From assembly GCF_017566145.1 (NCBI RefSeq), contig NZ_JABFCL010000002.1, positions 310,001 through 374,000 of the forward strand: a DNA stretch of 64,000 nt, given 5' to 3'. A program made the position numbers and the translations under genes. How positions within the stretch are numbered: the first letter of the stretch is position 1; every line of letters begins with the position of its first letter. The DNA is from Bittarella massiliensis (ex Durand et al. 2017). Lineage in GTDB: Bacteria > Bacillota > Clostridia > Oscillospirales > Ruminococcaceae. Shown in pieces: positions 24,966 through 33,396 of the stretch. Below the pieces are notes generated by a model. It saw nothing but the letters and a program-made list of their open reading frames with translations. It had not been told where the DNA came from and made no database searches.

Positions 24966-25799
24966 TTGAAGATGGATTTTTTGGAGGACTGCAAGGTGGT
25001 CATCCTGGACATGGACGGCACCCTGTACCAGGACGAGGGCTTTATCTCCCGCAACGTGGCCTATCTGGCCGAGGGGACCCGCTGGCAGGGGCGGGAGGAC
25101 GACATCACCGCCAAGTGCTTTGCGCTCATTCGGGGGCAGATGCCTCTCAAATTGGGGCACTTTTACGAGACCGACGCCAGCCTGCACTGTGAGACGGTGG
25201 AGGAGCTGTTTGCCGTGACCCCGGTGGAAAACCGGCGCAGCGACGGCTTTGAAGAGCGGTTTTTTGACCACAACAAGCACTTTACCTACATGGGCGACGC
25301 CTGGAGTGTGACCTTCTTCATCGGCGAGCGGATGGGGATCCCCCGCGCCCGGGGGACCGAGTGCTTTTTGAAGGTGCGCGAGGAGATGCTGGAGGGCCCC
25401 TATGCCATGCGGCTGCACGAGGACATCAAGGAGGCGGTGGGCCAGGTGACTGCCAGCGGCAAAAAGACCTACATCTTCACCAACACCCAGCAGGTGGGGG
25501 CCGAGGGATTTATTCGCAAGCTGGGGCTTTTGGATAAGGTCTACCAGGTGAAGTACGGCACCAACAAGCCCTACGGGCTGGACACCCTGCTGCCCCAGAT
25601 CCAAAAAGAGACCGGCGTGCGGCCGGAGGAGATGCTCTCCATCGGCGATCACACCTTCAACGACCTCTCGCCCATCAAGAAGTTCGGGGGCAAGACCATC
25701 TGCATGTCCCCCTATGAAATTCACGACAACGTGCAGTGGGACGCCCGGCTGACCACCCTTGACCAGCTCTGCGACACCCTGCGCCAGCTGGCCCGCTAA
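24966..25799 (+). CDS. HAD-superfamily hydrolase
   Basis: A 277-aa haloacid-dehalogenase-type hydrolase. Motif I is ILDMDGTLY (nucleophile D15, acid D17), motif II lies in KTYIFTNT, motif III is a Lys near NKPYG, and motif IV is SIGDHTFND. An alpha-helical cap sits between motifs I and II. Substrate is unknown, most likely a small phosphorylated metabolite. The TTG start at 24966 is favoured because GAGGAGG lies 6 bp away; an ATG 6 bp later is possible. It is followed after 21 bp by the metallo-beta-lactamase-fold gene. Confidence 0.85.
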   Translation: MKMDFLEDCKVVILDMDGTLYQDEGFISRNVAYLAEGTRWQGREDDITAKCFALIRGQMPLKLGHFYETDASLHCETVEELFAVTPVENRRSDGFEERFFDHNKHFTYMGDAWSVTFFIGERMGIPRARGTECFLKVREEMLEGPYAMRLHEDIKEAVGQVTASGKKTYIFTNTQQVGAEGFIRKLGLLDKVYQVKYGTNKPYGLDTLLPQIQKETGVRPEEMLSIGDHTFNDLSPIKKFGGKTICMSPYEIHDNVQWDARLTTLDQLCDTLRQLAR

Positions 25800-25820
25800 G
25801 CGGCAGAAAGGAGAGACGTC

Positions 25821-27206
25821 ATGCATCCCACCATCACCTTTTTCTCGGGCCTCAACACCATCGGCGGCACCCACGTCCTCATCGGCTGTGGGGAGGATGC
25901 CATCCTCTTTGACTACGGCGCCCGCCCCTCGGCCCACTACGACTGGCTCAACCCGGCGGTGCACATGGAGCTGCCACGGGGGCTTCGCCAGCACCTGTTG
26001 ACCCGCAAGGCCCCGCCGGTCTTCCCCCTCTACGACCCGGCTTATTTGGGGGATCTGTCCTATGAAGACGTGATCCAAAACGCCTGGGACGGAATGCAGT
26101 TCCCCCGCTACAAGCGGGTGTCGGCCTTTGTCAGCCACATCCACCAAGACCACATGGAGCTGCTGCCCTTTTTGGGGGAGCAGGTGGACCTGTATATGCA
26201 CAGGGACTCGGTCTCGGTCTATGACGGGGTGGTGGCCAGCGGCGAGTGGTACGGCACCAGGGCAAACATCATCGGTTTGGCCGACGGGGAGGAGCGCCAG
26301 CTCGGCGAAGGGCTGCGCATCCAGCTGCGGGAGACCGACCACGACATCGCCGGCGCTTCGGCCCTCCTCGTCACTGCCGGGGGACACAAGATCCTCTACA
26401 CCGGCGACTGGCGGACCCACGGCCGCCACCGGGACTATGTGGAGCGGCTCTTTGCCGATATGGCCGAGCAGCACCTGGACATGATCATCACCGAGACCAC
26501 CCAGCTGAAGGAGGAGACCCTCTGGCAAAAGCAGCTGCCCCAGAAGGAGTTGGAGCTGCCCGGCCTCTACCGGGAGATGTTGCGAGAGGCCCAGGGGCTG
26601 TGCTACCTGAACATCCTCTGCCGCAACGTGGAGCGGGTGGCGGACTTCATAAAAGTCACCAAGGAGTGCGGCCGCACCCTGGTGCTCGACCGGGCCACCG
26701 CCCTGCTCTGGCACACGGCCGCCACCGAGGGGCTGAGCCACCTGGAGGGGGACCCGGTGCTGGAGGAGACCGACGCCATCCGCCTCTTTGAGGGGGAGGA
26801 CCCCAGCGGCCTGCCCTACAAGACGGTCAGCTTGCAGGAAATCGTCCACCACAAAAGGGACTATGTCTTCTACCTGATCTACCCCAAGACCCCCATCATG
26901 GCCGAGCTGGAGCGCACCGGGGAGCAGGGAGTTCCCTCCCACTACTTCCACGCCGACGGCAACCCCCTCTTTGCGGGGGACAAAATCCTGCACGCCTGGC
27001 TGGATGACTTTGGGGTGCGCTACCACTTCCACGGCACCTTTGGCCACGCCATTCCCCGGGAGATCACCCGGATGATGAAGCTGGCCGCCCCCAAACTGGT
27101 GGCCCCCCTGCACGGCAACCACCCCGAGCTGTTGGACACCGGGGAGATCCCCAAGCTGCTGCCCACCTTTGGCCAGACCTTTGATCTGGACAAACTCTTC
27201 TCCTGA
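25821..27206 (+). CDS. Metallo-beta-lactamase-fold hydrolase
   Basis: A 461-aa protein of the MBL superfamily, in the RNase J/CPSF-like size range. The metal motif is SHIHQDHM (H106, H108, D110, H111), with further ligands likely in ETDHDIAGAS, LYTGDWRTHG and HGTFGHA near the C-terminus. AGAAAGGAGAG precedes the ATG. It is not a typical RNase J because the N-terminal GGxxxIGxN hallmark is altered to GLNTIGGTH and the length is short. Substrate unknown; a role in nucleic-acid or nucleotide-derivative hydrolysis is an inference. Same operon as the HAD hydrolase. Confidence 0.8.
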   Translation: MHPTITFFSGLNTIGGTHVLIGCGEDAILFDYGARPSAHYDWLNPAVHMELPRGLRQHLLTRKAPPVFPLYDPAYLGDLSYEDVIQNAWDGMQFPRYKRVSAFVSHIHQDHMELLPFLGEQVDLYMHRDSVSVYDGVVASGEWYGTRANIIGLADGEERQLGEGLRIQLRETDHDIAGASALLVTAGGHKILYTGDWRTHGRHRDYVERLFADMAEQHLDMIITETTQLKEETLWQKQLPQKELELPGLYREMLREAQGLCYLNILCRNVERVADFIKVTKECGRTLVLDRATALLWHTAATEGLSHLEGDPVLEETDAIRLFEGEDPSGLPYKTVSLQEIVHHKRDYVFYLIYPKTPIMAELERTGEQGVPSHYFHADGNPLFAGDKILHAWLDDFGVRYHFHGTFGHAIPREITRMMKLAAPKLVAPLHGNHPELLDTGEIPKLLPTFGQTFDLDKLFS

Positions 27207-27228
27207 CGGCGCCTACATAAAAAAGATC

Positions 27229-27262
27229 GCCCCGCCAAATCCGGCAGGGCGATCCTTTTTTA
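27229..27262. terminator. Intrinsic terminator
   Basis: AAAAAGATCGCCC...GGGCGATCCTTTTTT, symmetrical, directly after the MBL gene. Confidence 0.9.
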
Positions 27263-27270
27263 TGTCTCCG

Positions 27271-27303
27271 TTGTAAACTTTGTGTACTATAAATAGTTTA
27301 CAG
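27271..27303. promoter_or_regulatory. BirA-type biotin operator 1
   Basis: TTGTAAAC-N17-GTTTACAG, or N15 when the next complementary T/A pair is included. This matches the Firmicutes BirA operator pattern. A TATAAAT -10-like word lies inside the spacer. Confidence 0.75.
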
Positions 27304-27357
27304 TGGAGGTGGACGGGAAAGGCTGTTTCATCTGTGGATGGAACGGAAGGGGAAATC

Positions 27358-27392
27358 AATGTATACTTGTTATATAAAATATAGTTTACATT
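27358..27392. promoter_or_regulatory. BirA-type biotin operator 2, overlapping bioY promoter
   Basis: AATGTATAC-N17-GTTTACATT, the same geometry as operator 1 with one mismatch, ending 14 bp before the bioY ATG. TATATAAAAT inside the spacer can serve as the -10, so a bound biotinylated BirA would block transcription. Confidence 0.8.
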
Positions 27393-27406
27393 GAGGAGGA
27401 ATTCCC

Positions 27407-27976
27407 ATGCGTCAACCGTCCAAGACCAGAGAGCTGGTGCTCACCGCCCTGGCCGCAGCTCTCATCTCCCTGCTGGCCCCCCTGTCCGTTCCCCTGCCCT
27501 TCACCCCGGTGCCCATCTCCCTGGCGAGCTTTGCGGTCCTTCTCTGCTCGGCCTGTCTGGGCTTTTGGCGGGGGACTGCCGGCACCCTGGTCTACATTGC
27601 TGTGGGGCTGGTGGGGCTGCCGGTCTTTGCCGGCTTTACCGGCGGGGCGGACAAACTCTTCGGCCCCACCGGGGGCTACATCGTCGGCTTTGTCTTCTGT
27701 GCCGCCGCCACCGGCTGGCTGGTGGACCGGTCTCCGGGAACAGTCTGGCTCTACCCGGTGGCCATGGTGGCAGGGAGCCTGCTCTGCTATGCCTTCGGCA
27801 GTCTCTGGCTGGGGATGCAGATGCACCTCTCCTTTGGCCAGGCGCTGCTGACGGGGGTGGTTCCCTTCCTGCCGGGAGACGCGGGGAAGATCGTTGTCGC
27901 CTGTCTGGCGGCCTACCCCATCCGCCAGCGGCTGGAAAAGGGCGGTTTCCTGTCGGCCAGAAGCGCCGCAAAATAG
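27407..27976 (+). CDS. bioY: Biotin transporter S component BioY
   Basis: A 189-aa membrane protein with about six hydrophobic helices. The BioY hallmarks are present: LSVPLPFTPVPISLASFAV near residue 25, FAGFTGGADKLFGPTGGYI near 70, and FLPGDAGKIVVACL near the end. It binds and imports biotin, normally with the ECF transporter modules EcfA/EcfT encoded elsewhere. GAGGAGG precedes the ATG. The two BirA-type operators upstream predict repression by biotin. Confidence 0.95.
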   Translation: MRQPSKTRELVLTALAAALISLLAPLSVPLPFTPVPISLASFAVLLCSACLGFWRGTAGTLVYIAVGLVGLPVFAGFTGGADKLFGPTGGYIVGFVFCAAATGWLVDRSPGTVWLYPVAMVAGSLLCYAFGSLWLGMQMHLSFGQALLTGVVPFLPGDAGKIVVACLAAYPIRQRLEKGGFLSARSAAK

Positions 27977-27983
27977 CCAAAAG

Positions 27984-28020
27984 GGAAGGACCCCACCGCG
28001 GTGGGGTCCTTCCTCTTTTA
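27984..28020. terminator. Bidirectional terminator after bioY
   Basis: GGAAGGACCCCACC / GGTGGGGTCCTTCC, then TCTTTTA, between bioY and the convergent lipoprotein gene. Confidence 0.88.
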
Positions 28021-28036
28021 TATATCCGGTGCAAGG

Positions 28037-28570
28037 TCACTGCAGCTCCCGCCCCTGCGCGTCAAAGAAGCGGCAGCGGTAGGGGGGCTCGCTTCCGCTC
28101 CCGTTGTCGGCGGAGAAGGCCTCCGCGTCGAAAATGAGCATGGGGGTGGTGTCAAAGCCGTCGGCGACGCGACCTGTCCCCATTGTCCCCCCGCTTCGCT
28201 CGACGCGGACACAGTCGGGGTTGTCCACCAGCAGCACCAGCCCATTTCGCCACCGGTAGCTGTAACAGCCCGGGGCGCGCCGGGTCAGTTCCCCCTCCTC
28301 CAGGGCGGAAAAGATATAGCGGCTGCCGTTTTGATCGAAGCTGACAGGGAAGTAGACGGCCACCTCCCCCTCGCCGACGGCGAGGATCAGGAGGGCCATC
28401 CCCCCTGGCGGGCCTGCCCCACTGCCCGCAGGGAGGCGGCTTCCCCCCCCGGTGATGGGGAGGTGAGGGAGGGCCAGGGCCACCATCTCCTCCTGGGTGC
28501 TGGCGGTCTTGGCACAGCCCGGCAGCGCCAGACAGAGCAGGGCGATCAACAAAACAGTGGTCTTGCGCAT
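28037..28570 (-). CDS. Hypothetical lipoprotein, 177 aa
   Basis: The ATG at 28570 follows GAGGAAC. The N-terminus MRKTTVLLIALLCLALPGCA is a lipoprotein signal with lipobox LPGC, so the mature protein should be lipid-anchored on the outer face of the membrane. The rest (GGMALLILAVGEGEVAVYFP and so on) is beta-rich with no family I know. Confidence 0.75.
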   Translation of the reverse strand: MRKTTVLLIALLCLALPGCAKTASTQEEMVALALPHLPITGGGSRLPAGSGAGPPGGMALLILAVGEGEVAVYFPVSFDQNGSRYIFSALEEGELTRRAPGCYSYRWRNGLVLLVDNPDCVRVERSGGTMGTGRVADGFDTTPMLIFDAEAFSADNGSGSEPPYRCRFFDAQGRELQ

Positions 28571-28756
28571 CTTGTTTGTTCCTCTCGCACCCACAAAGGG
28601 CGCTTTTTCTCACCGTACCCCACGCCTGGATGGCTGTCAAGACGCGGGGGCAAAAAAGAAAAATCTCCCCTTGACTTGGAGTGGGCTCCAGGGTGTAAGG
28701 TGGGAAAAAGGGGGCCTGAAACTGGCGGGCCGCCCTGTTGAGAGGAGAGAGAGCCT

Positions 28757-29660
28757 GTGATCTACAAGGCATTTAAAGAGCTGCGGCTGTCGGCCCTGGG
28801 GATGGGCGCCATGCGCTTGCCGACGGTCGAAGGGGAGGAGGGGAAGATCGACGAGGCTGAGACCGGCCGGATGGTGGACATCGCCATGGAGCGGGGGACC
28901 AACTACTGCGACACCGCCTGGGGCGACCACGGCGGCCAGTCGGAAATCGCGCTGGGCCGGGCGGATTCGGCACCTGGGCTTTTCGGCCCACGGCAGCTGT
29001 GAGGTGATGCGCCGCTTTTTGGCGGCCTACGGCGGGGGGATGGAGTTTTGCCAGCTTCAGCTCAACTACCTGGACTGGACCTTTCAGGACGCGAGGGGCA
29101 AGGTGGAGCTTTTGGCGGAGTACGGCATTCCCGTGTGGGTGATGGAGCCGCTGGGGGGCGGCCGGCTGGCCGACTTGCCGGAGGAGAGCGCCGCGCGGCT
29201 GCAGTCCCTGCGTCCCGACGAGGGGATCCCGGCCTGGGCCTTTCGGTTTTTGCAGACCCTTCCTGAAGTGGTGGTGACCCTGTCGGGGATGTCGAGCCCC
29301 GCCCAGCTGGAGGAGAACATCCGCACCTTCTCCCGGGAGCGGCCCCTAGATGGAGAGGAGAAGAAGGCGCTGTTGAAGGTGGCCGACGGCCTGTTGGAGC
29401 GCAGGGTCCTGCCCTGTACGGCCTGCCACTACTGCATCAGCCACTGCCCCCGTGGGCTGGACATCCCCTCGCTGCTGGCCCTCTACAACGAGCACAGCTT
29501 TTCAGAGGGTGGCTTTCTGGCCCCCATGGCCCTGTCGGCCCTGCCGGCGGACAAACAGCCGGGGGCCTGCATCGGCTGCCGCAGCTGTGAGGCGGTCTGC
29601 CCCCAGCAGATCAAAATTTCAGAGGCGATGGCGGATTTCGCCCAAAAGGTGCAGTCCTAG
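28757..29660 (+). pseudogene. Aldo/keto reductase with C-terminal ferredoxin domain, broken
   Basis: The first frame (28757-29002) starts like an AKR: LSALGMGAMRLPTV, then MERGTNYCDTAWGDHGGQSE. At the GCGG at 28961-28964 it jumps into the sequence RIRHLGFSAHGSCEVMRRFL, which lies in another frame. Compared with the family, about 95-100 residues, including the barrel region with the catalytic lysine, are missing. The rest (from 29004) is intact and ends with two CxxCxxCxxxCP clusters (CTACHYCISHCP, CIGCRSCEAVCP). A deletion plus frameshift makes a working enzyme unlikely. Confidence 0.85.
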
Positions 29661-29697
29661 CAGCCCCTTGCACAGGAAGGAGTGAACAATTTCAAAC

Positions 29698-30753
29698 ATG
29701 CAGTACCGAGCGCTGCCCCGCGGCGGCGAGAAGATCAGTGTTATCGGCCTGGGGATGGGGGCGATTCACGCCGGCAGCGAGGAGGAGATCGAGCGCACCG
29801 TCAACCGGGCCATCGAGGCGGGGATCAACTACTTTGATATGGCCGCTTTGGAGGGAAGGCCCTACCCCTGCTATGCCCGGGCCTTTGCCGGGCGGCGGGA
29901 GAAACTCCTCCTGCAGATGCACTTTGGCGCGGTGTACAAGGGCGGTGGGTACGGCTGGACCCCGGGAGCTGGCAGAGATCAAAGAGAGCTTTCAGGAGCA
30001 GTTGCGGCTGTTGGGCACCGACTACACCGACATGGGCTTTGTCCACTGCATCGACGAGGAGGACTGCCGCCAGGTGCTGCCGGGCGGTCTCTGGGACTAC
30101 ATGAAATCCCTTCGATCGCCCGGCGCGATCCGCCACCTGGGGCTTTCCTCCCACAACCCCGAGACCGTCCGCCGCTTTTTGGAGACGGGCAGGTGGACAT
30201 GGTGATGTTCAGTATCAACCCGGCCTATGACTACTCCACCGGCACCTATGGCATCGGCAGCGCCGAGAACCGGAACCGCCTCTACCGGGAGTGCCAGCGG
30301 GAGGAGGTCGGCATCTCGGTGATGAAGCCCTTTGGCGGCGGGCAGCTGCTGGGGGAGAGGACCTCCCCCTTCCGCCGGGCTTTGAGCAAGACCCAGTGCA
30401 TCCAGTACGACCTGGACCGGCCGGGGGTGCTCACCGTCCTCCCCGGGGTGCGGGGGGAGGAGGATCTACAGGCGGTACTCGGCTACCTGGAGGCCGGTGA
30501 GGGGGAGCGGGATTACTTGGCCATCAGCGCCTTTGCCCCCCCGAACGCCGAAGGGGTCTGCGTCTGCTGCAACCACTGCCAGCCCTGTCCGGCGGGGCTC
30601 GACGTGGGGCTGATCAACAAGTACTGCGACCTGGCCCGGGCGGGGGACGTGCTGGCGGCGGGGCGAAAGGGGAAAACCGGCAAAAGACAGCAACAAGCAA
30701 AGTTTAAAAAAGAATTACAATTGGTTACAAGTTTGCCGGAAAATTGCCACTGA
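29698..30753 (+). pseudogene. Second Fe-S aldo/keto reductase, doubly frameshifted
   Basis: The frame stays open but changes sense internally. Up to about 29959 it reads as AKR (EAGINYFDMAALEGRPYPC, then LQMHFGAVYKGGGYGWT). From 29960 to about 30188 the AKR sequence (ELAEIKESFQEQLRLLGTDY, then GAIRHLGLSSHNPETV) is in another frame. From about 30190 it returns to the first frame (QVDMVMFSINPAYDYSTGTY). One extra C in the CCCC at 29960-29963 and one missing G at 30187-30189 explain both shifts. Only the first Fe-S motif (CVCCNHCQPCP) remains; the second cluster seen in relatives is replaced by a basic tail. Confidence 0.8.
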
Positions 30754-30772
30754 AAAGCAATCATGTTAAAAT
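30744..30772 (+). promoter_or_regulatory. Promoter of the nucleoside-hydrolase-like operon
   Basis: TTGCCA-17-TAAAAT, overlapping the end of the reductase pseudogene and about 58 bp before the first coding start. Confidence 0.65.
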
Positions 30773-30829
30773 GATTTTAGAGGAAATGCGAGTTGGGCCG
30801 CCGACAGGCGGCAGAGGGGGGCGGCGGCT

Positions 30830-32056
30830 GTGCGGGAGAGAGGCAGGGCGCTCTGGCGCAAAAAGGCGGTTCGGCGAGGGCTGTTGGCGGCGGTGGCCGC
30901 CTTGGTCTGCCTGGGGCTTTTGTGGGGTGCGGCCCGCGCCGTCCCCGGCGCCCCCATCGACACCACCCTCACCGAACGGGTGCCGGTGGTCATCGACAGC
31001 GACGGGGGGCTTGACGACCTGACGGCCCTGCTGTTGGCCCGGCAGGTCGACTGCCTGGATGTGCGGGGGATCACCGCCTCCTACGGCGCGGTCTCTCTGC
31101 CCCAGGCCGGGCGCAACCTGTTGGCGGCGGCCGGGTGGATGGGGGAGGACTGGCCGGTGGCCCTGGGGGCCAAGAGCGCCCTGGACGGCTCCCTGCCCGC
31201 CGAGGTCCGCACCATGGGGGAAAATGGGCTCTACGGCGCGGTGCTGCCGCCGGCCACCCGGCAGGCTGATCCCCGCACCGCCAGCGACTTCCTCTACGAC
31301 CTGGCGGTGGAGGAGGGGGGCGCGCTGCAGGTGATCTGCCTGGGGCCGGCAACCAACCTGGCCCAGGCGATCGAGGAGCACCCCGACCTGCCTGGCCTGC
31401 TGGCGGGGGTCACCCTGGGGGCTGCCCGCGCCCCCATCCCCGAGGTGGAGGTGGAGCGGCTCAAGGGCGAGAGCGAGGAGGCCTGGCGCAAGCGCTGGGA
31501 AGAGGCCCAATTGAAAAAGGAGCAGGAGGAGGTGGGGGCCCACCCCGATTTGCTGTGGGAGGCCGACAAAGCCGCCCTGAGCGCGGTGGTGGAGAGCGGT
31601 GTCCCCCTGACGGTGGTGCCGGTGGAGGCCCTGGAGGGGATGGACGCGGTGAAAAAAGACCGCTGGGACACCCTGGCCCCCCTGCTGGAGGACACCGGCA
31701 AGGCTGCCCCCCTCTACGCGGGCGCCAAGGAGTATTTGAACGAGGAGTACCGCAAGGGCAGCCCGAGCATTGCGATGGACTTTTCGGCCGTGGCGGTGCT
31801 GGCCGCCCTGGTGGACGAGAGCGCCCTGAAGATGGCGGAGGGGGGCATTGCCTGGGCGCGGTACGGGCCGGTGGTGAACCCGGGCGGCGAGGGGATTCAC
31901 TGCCGGGTGGCAAGCGAACTGGAAATGGTGACAGATGAGGACTACAAATGGGCCAAGGCCACCGGGGGGAATACGGGAACAGGGGCGGTGCAGACCCAGC
32001 GCATCCCCATCCCCAAACTCTTTTTGGTGATGGAGAAGGCCTTCCGGCACTGGTAG
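30830..32056 (+). CDS. Membrane-anchored nucleoside-hydrolase-like protein 1
   Basis: A 408-aa protein with an N-terminal signal anchor (LLAAVAALVCLGLLWGAARA). The Asp motif VVIDSDGGLDDLTALLLA and ICLGPATNLAQAIEEHPDL match inosine-uridine nucleoside hydrolases (IUNH), which cleave ribonucleosides using a Ca2+ held by these Asp. The Asn after the second strand (normally GN) is Ala here (YGAVSL), and the late catalytic His-Asp pair reads MD. A charged helical insert (about 205-240, EEAWRKRWEEAQLKKEQEEV) is unusual. GTG start with AGAGGGGGG upstream. First gene of a four-gene operon. Confidence 0.8.
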   Translation: MRERGRALWRKKAVRRGLLAAVAALVCLGLLWGAARAVPGAPIDTTLTERVPVVIDSDGGLDDLTALLLARQVDCLDVRGITASYGAVSLPQAGRNLLAAAGWMGEDWPVALGAKSALDGSLPAEVRTMGENGLYGAVLPPATRQADPRTASDFLYDLAVEEGGALQVICLGPATNLAQAIEEHPDLPGLLAGVTLGAARAPIPEVEVERLKGESEEAWRKRWEEAQLKKEQEEVGAHPDLLWEADKAALSAVVESGVPLTVVPVEALEGMDAVKKDRWDTLAPLLEDTGKAAPLYAGAKEYLNEEYRKGSPSIAMDFSAVAVLAALVDESALKMAEGGIAWARYGPVVNPGGEGIHCRVASELEMVTDEDYKWAKATGGNTGTGAVQTQRIPIPKLFLVMEKAFRHW

Positions 32057-32080
32057 GCCAAACGCAAAGGGGGGAGTGGG

Positions 32081-33370
32081 ATGGCGGGCAGGCAGACCGC
32101 TCGGCAGGGGGCGCGAGGGCCCCTGCGCCGGCACCTGATCGAGGGGCTGGCGGTGCTCTACACGGCGATTTTGCTCTTTTCTCCCCAGTGGGGCATCCCC
32201 ACCGGGCTGAGCGAGCGCACCCCGGTGGTCATCGACTGCGACCCGGGCAGCGACGACGTGTTGATGTTGGGCTATGCCGCCGGGGCGGACCTTCTGGACG
32301 TGCGGGGAATCACGGTGGTGGGGGGGACGGGCACCCTGGCCCAGGCCGGGCGCAACGCCCTCACGGCGGCGGCCCATTTTGGCCTTGACTGCCCGGTGGC
32401 CCTGGGGGCCGCGCAGACAGTGCGGGGCGTCCCCCTTCGCTGGCCGCGGGACGGCGGGGCCAACGGCGCCAACAACCTGACCCTCCCCTGGAAGGGCGGG
32501 CGCTCCTTTGACCCCCGCCCCGCCTGGGATCTGCTCTACGACCTGGCGGTGGAGGAGGGGGGAGAGCTGCAGCTGGTCTGCACCGGGCCTTTGACCAACC
32601 TGGCCCGGGCGCTGGAGGCCCACCCCGACCTGCCCCGCTATTTAAAGCGGGTGGTGGTCTCGGCCGGCAGCGTCGATCTGCGGGCGGCAGAGGCTGCCGG
32701 GGAGTACACGGCGGGCGGTGCGGGGAGCAGCCTGAACTTGACCGCCCCCGACCCCAACGGCCAGGCGGACCCCGGCGCCCTGCGGGCGGTGTTGGAAAGC
32801 GGCCTTCCCCTCTACCTTGTGGGAAACGACCAGTATACGGTGGAGAGCAGGGCGGTGTGTAAAGACGACTGGACCACCTTGGCCAGCGAACCGCAGCTCT
32901 ACGGGGCCATCTGGACCTATCCCATGAACGTCTACAAGAGCGGGGGAGAGGACAACGGGGTGGCCCTGTACGGCCTGGCCGCCCTCTACGCGGTGCTCGA
33001 CGAGAACGCCTACCGCTTTGCGCCGGCCGAGATTCGCCTGGCGGAAGGGCTGCTGGGGCAGACGGTGCCGGAGAGAAGCGTGGTGATCTACGACCCCGCG
33101 GGACAGATGCAGATGATGGACCCCACCAAGGAGCGGGAGACCAGGGAACCGATCGAGCCAAACCTCCCCGGCGGGATGTTTTTCTGGGAGGAGGCGGACT
33201 ACCTGACCCCCGCCGACTTGGAGGGGCGAACCCTGGTTCGGCTCACAGGGGAGGAAGAGGCCAACTGCTACCTGGCGGTGGAGCAGCGGGTGGGAACGTC
33301 GGGTACCGGAGACTGCGAGGTGTTGGGCCCCATCTTTGACTGCCGAAACCAACTGGGGAAAAAGAGCTGA
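32081..33370 (+). CDS. Membrane-anchored nucleoside-hydrolase-like protein 2
   Basis: A 429-aa paralogue of its neighbours. N-terminal anchor HLIEGLAVLYTAILLFSPQW, then VVIDCDPGSDDVLMLGYA and LVCTGPLTNLARALEAHPDL. Metal-site Asp residues are kept, but the GN asparagine is Thr (VVGGTGTL) and the late His-Asp pair is absent (GVALYGLAALYAVL). The chain is longer than typical IUNH (about 310 aa) because of the anchor and a C-terminal beta extension (LEGRTLVRLTGEEEANCYL). AAGGGGGGAGTGGG precedes the ATG. Probably acts outside the membrane; catalysis is uncertain. Confidence 0.8.
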   Translation: MAGRQTARQGARGPLRRHLIEGLAVLYTAILLFSPQWGIPTGLSERTPVVIDCDPGSDDVLMLGYAAGADLLDVRGITVVGGTGTLAQAGRNALTAAAHFGLDCPVALGAAQTVRGVPLRWPRDGGANGANNLTLPWKGGRSFDPRPAWDLLYDLAVEEGGELQLVCTGPLTNLARALEAHPDLPRYLKRVVVSAGSVDLRAAEAAGEYTAGGAGSSLNLTAPDPNGQADPGALRAVLESGLPLYLVGNDQYTVESRAVCKDDWTTLASEPQLYGAIWTYPMNVYKSGGEDNGVALYGLAALYAVLDENAYRFAPAEIRLAEGLLGQTVPERSVVIYDPAGQMQMMDPTKERETREPIEPNLPGGMFFWEEADYLTPADLEGRTLVRLTGEEEANCYLAVEQRVGTSGTGDCEVLGPIFDCRNQLGKKS

Positions 33371-33396
33371 TTTGCCGGAAAAAGGGGGAGAGGGAG

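Noticed and set aside
24816..27122. 768-codon frame on the minus strand opposite the HAD/MBL genes
   Set aside because: An antisense shadow in GC-rich DNA; the plus-strand proteins carry catalytic motifs and ribosome sites, this frame does not.
30761..32623. 620-codon minus-strand frame opposite the nucleoside-hydrolase-like genes
   Set aside because: Antisense shadow with repetitive Gly/Pro/His composition and no start signals.
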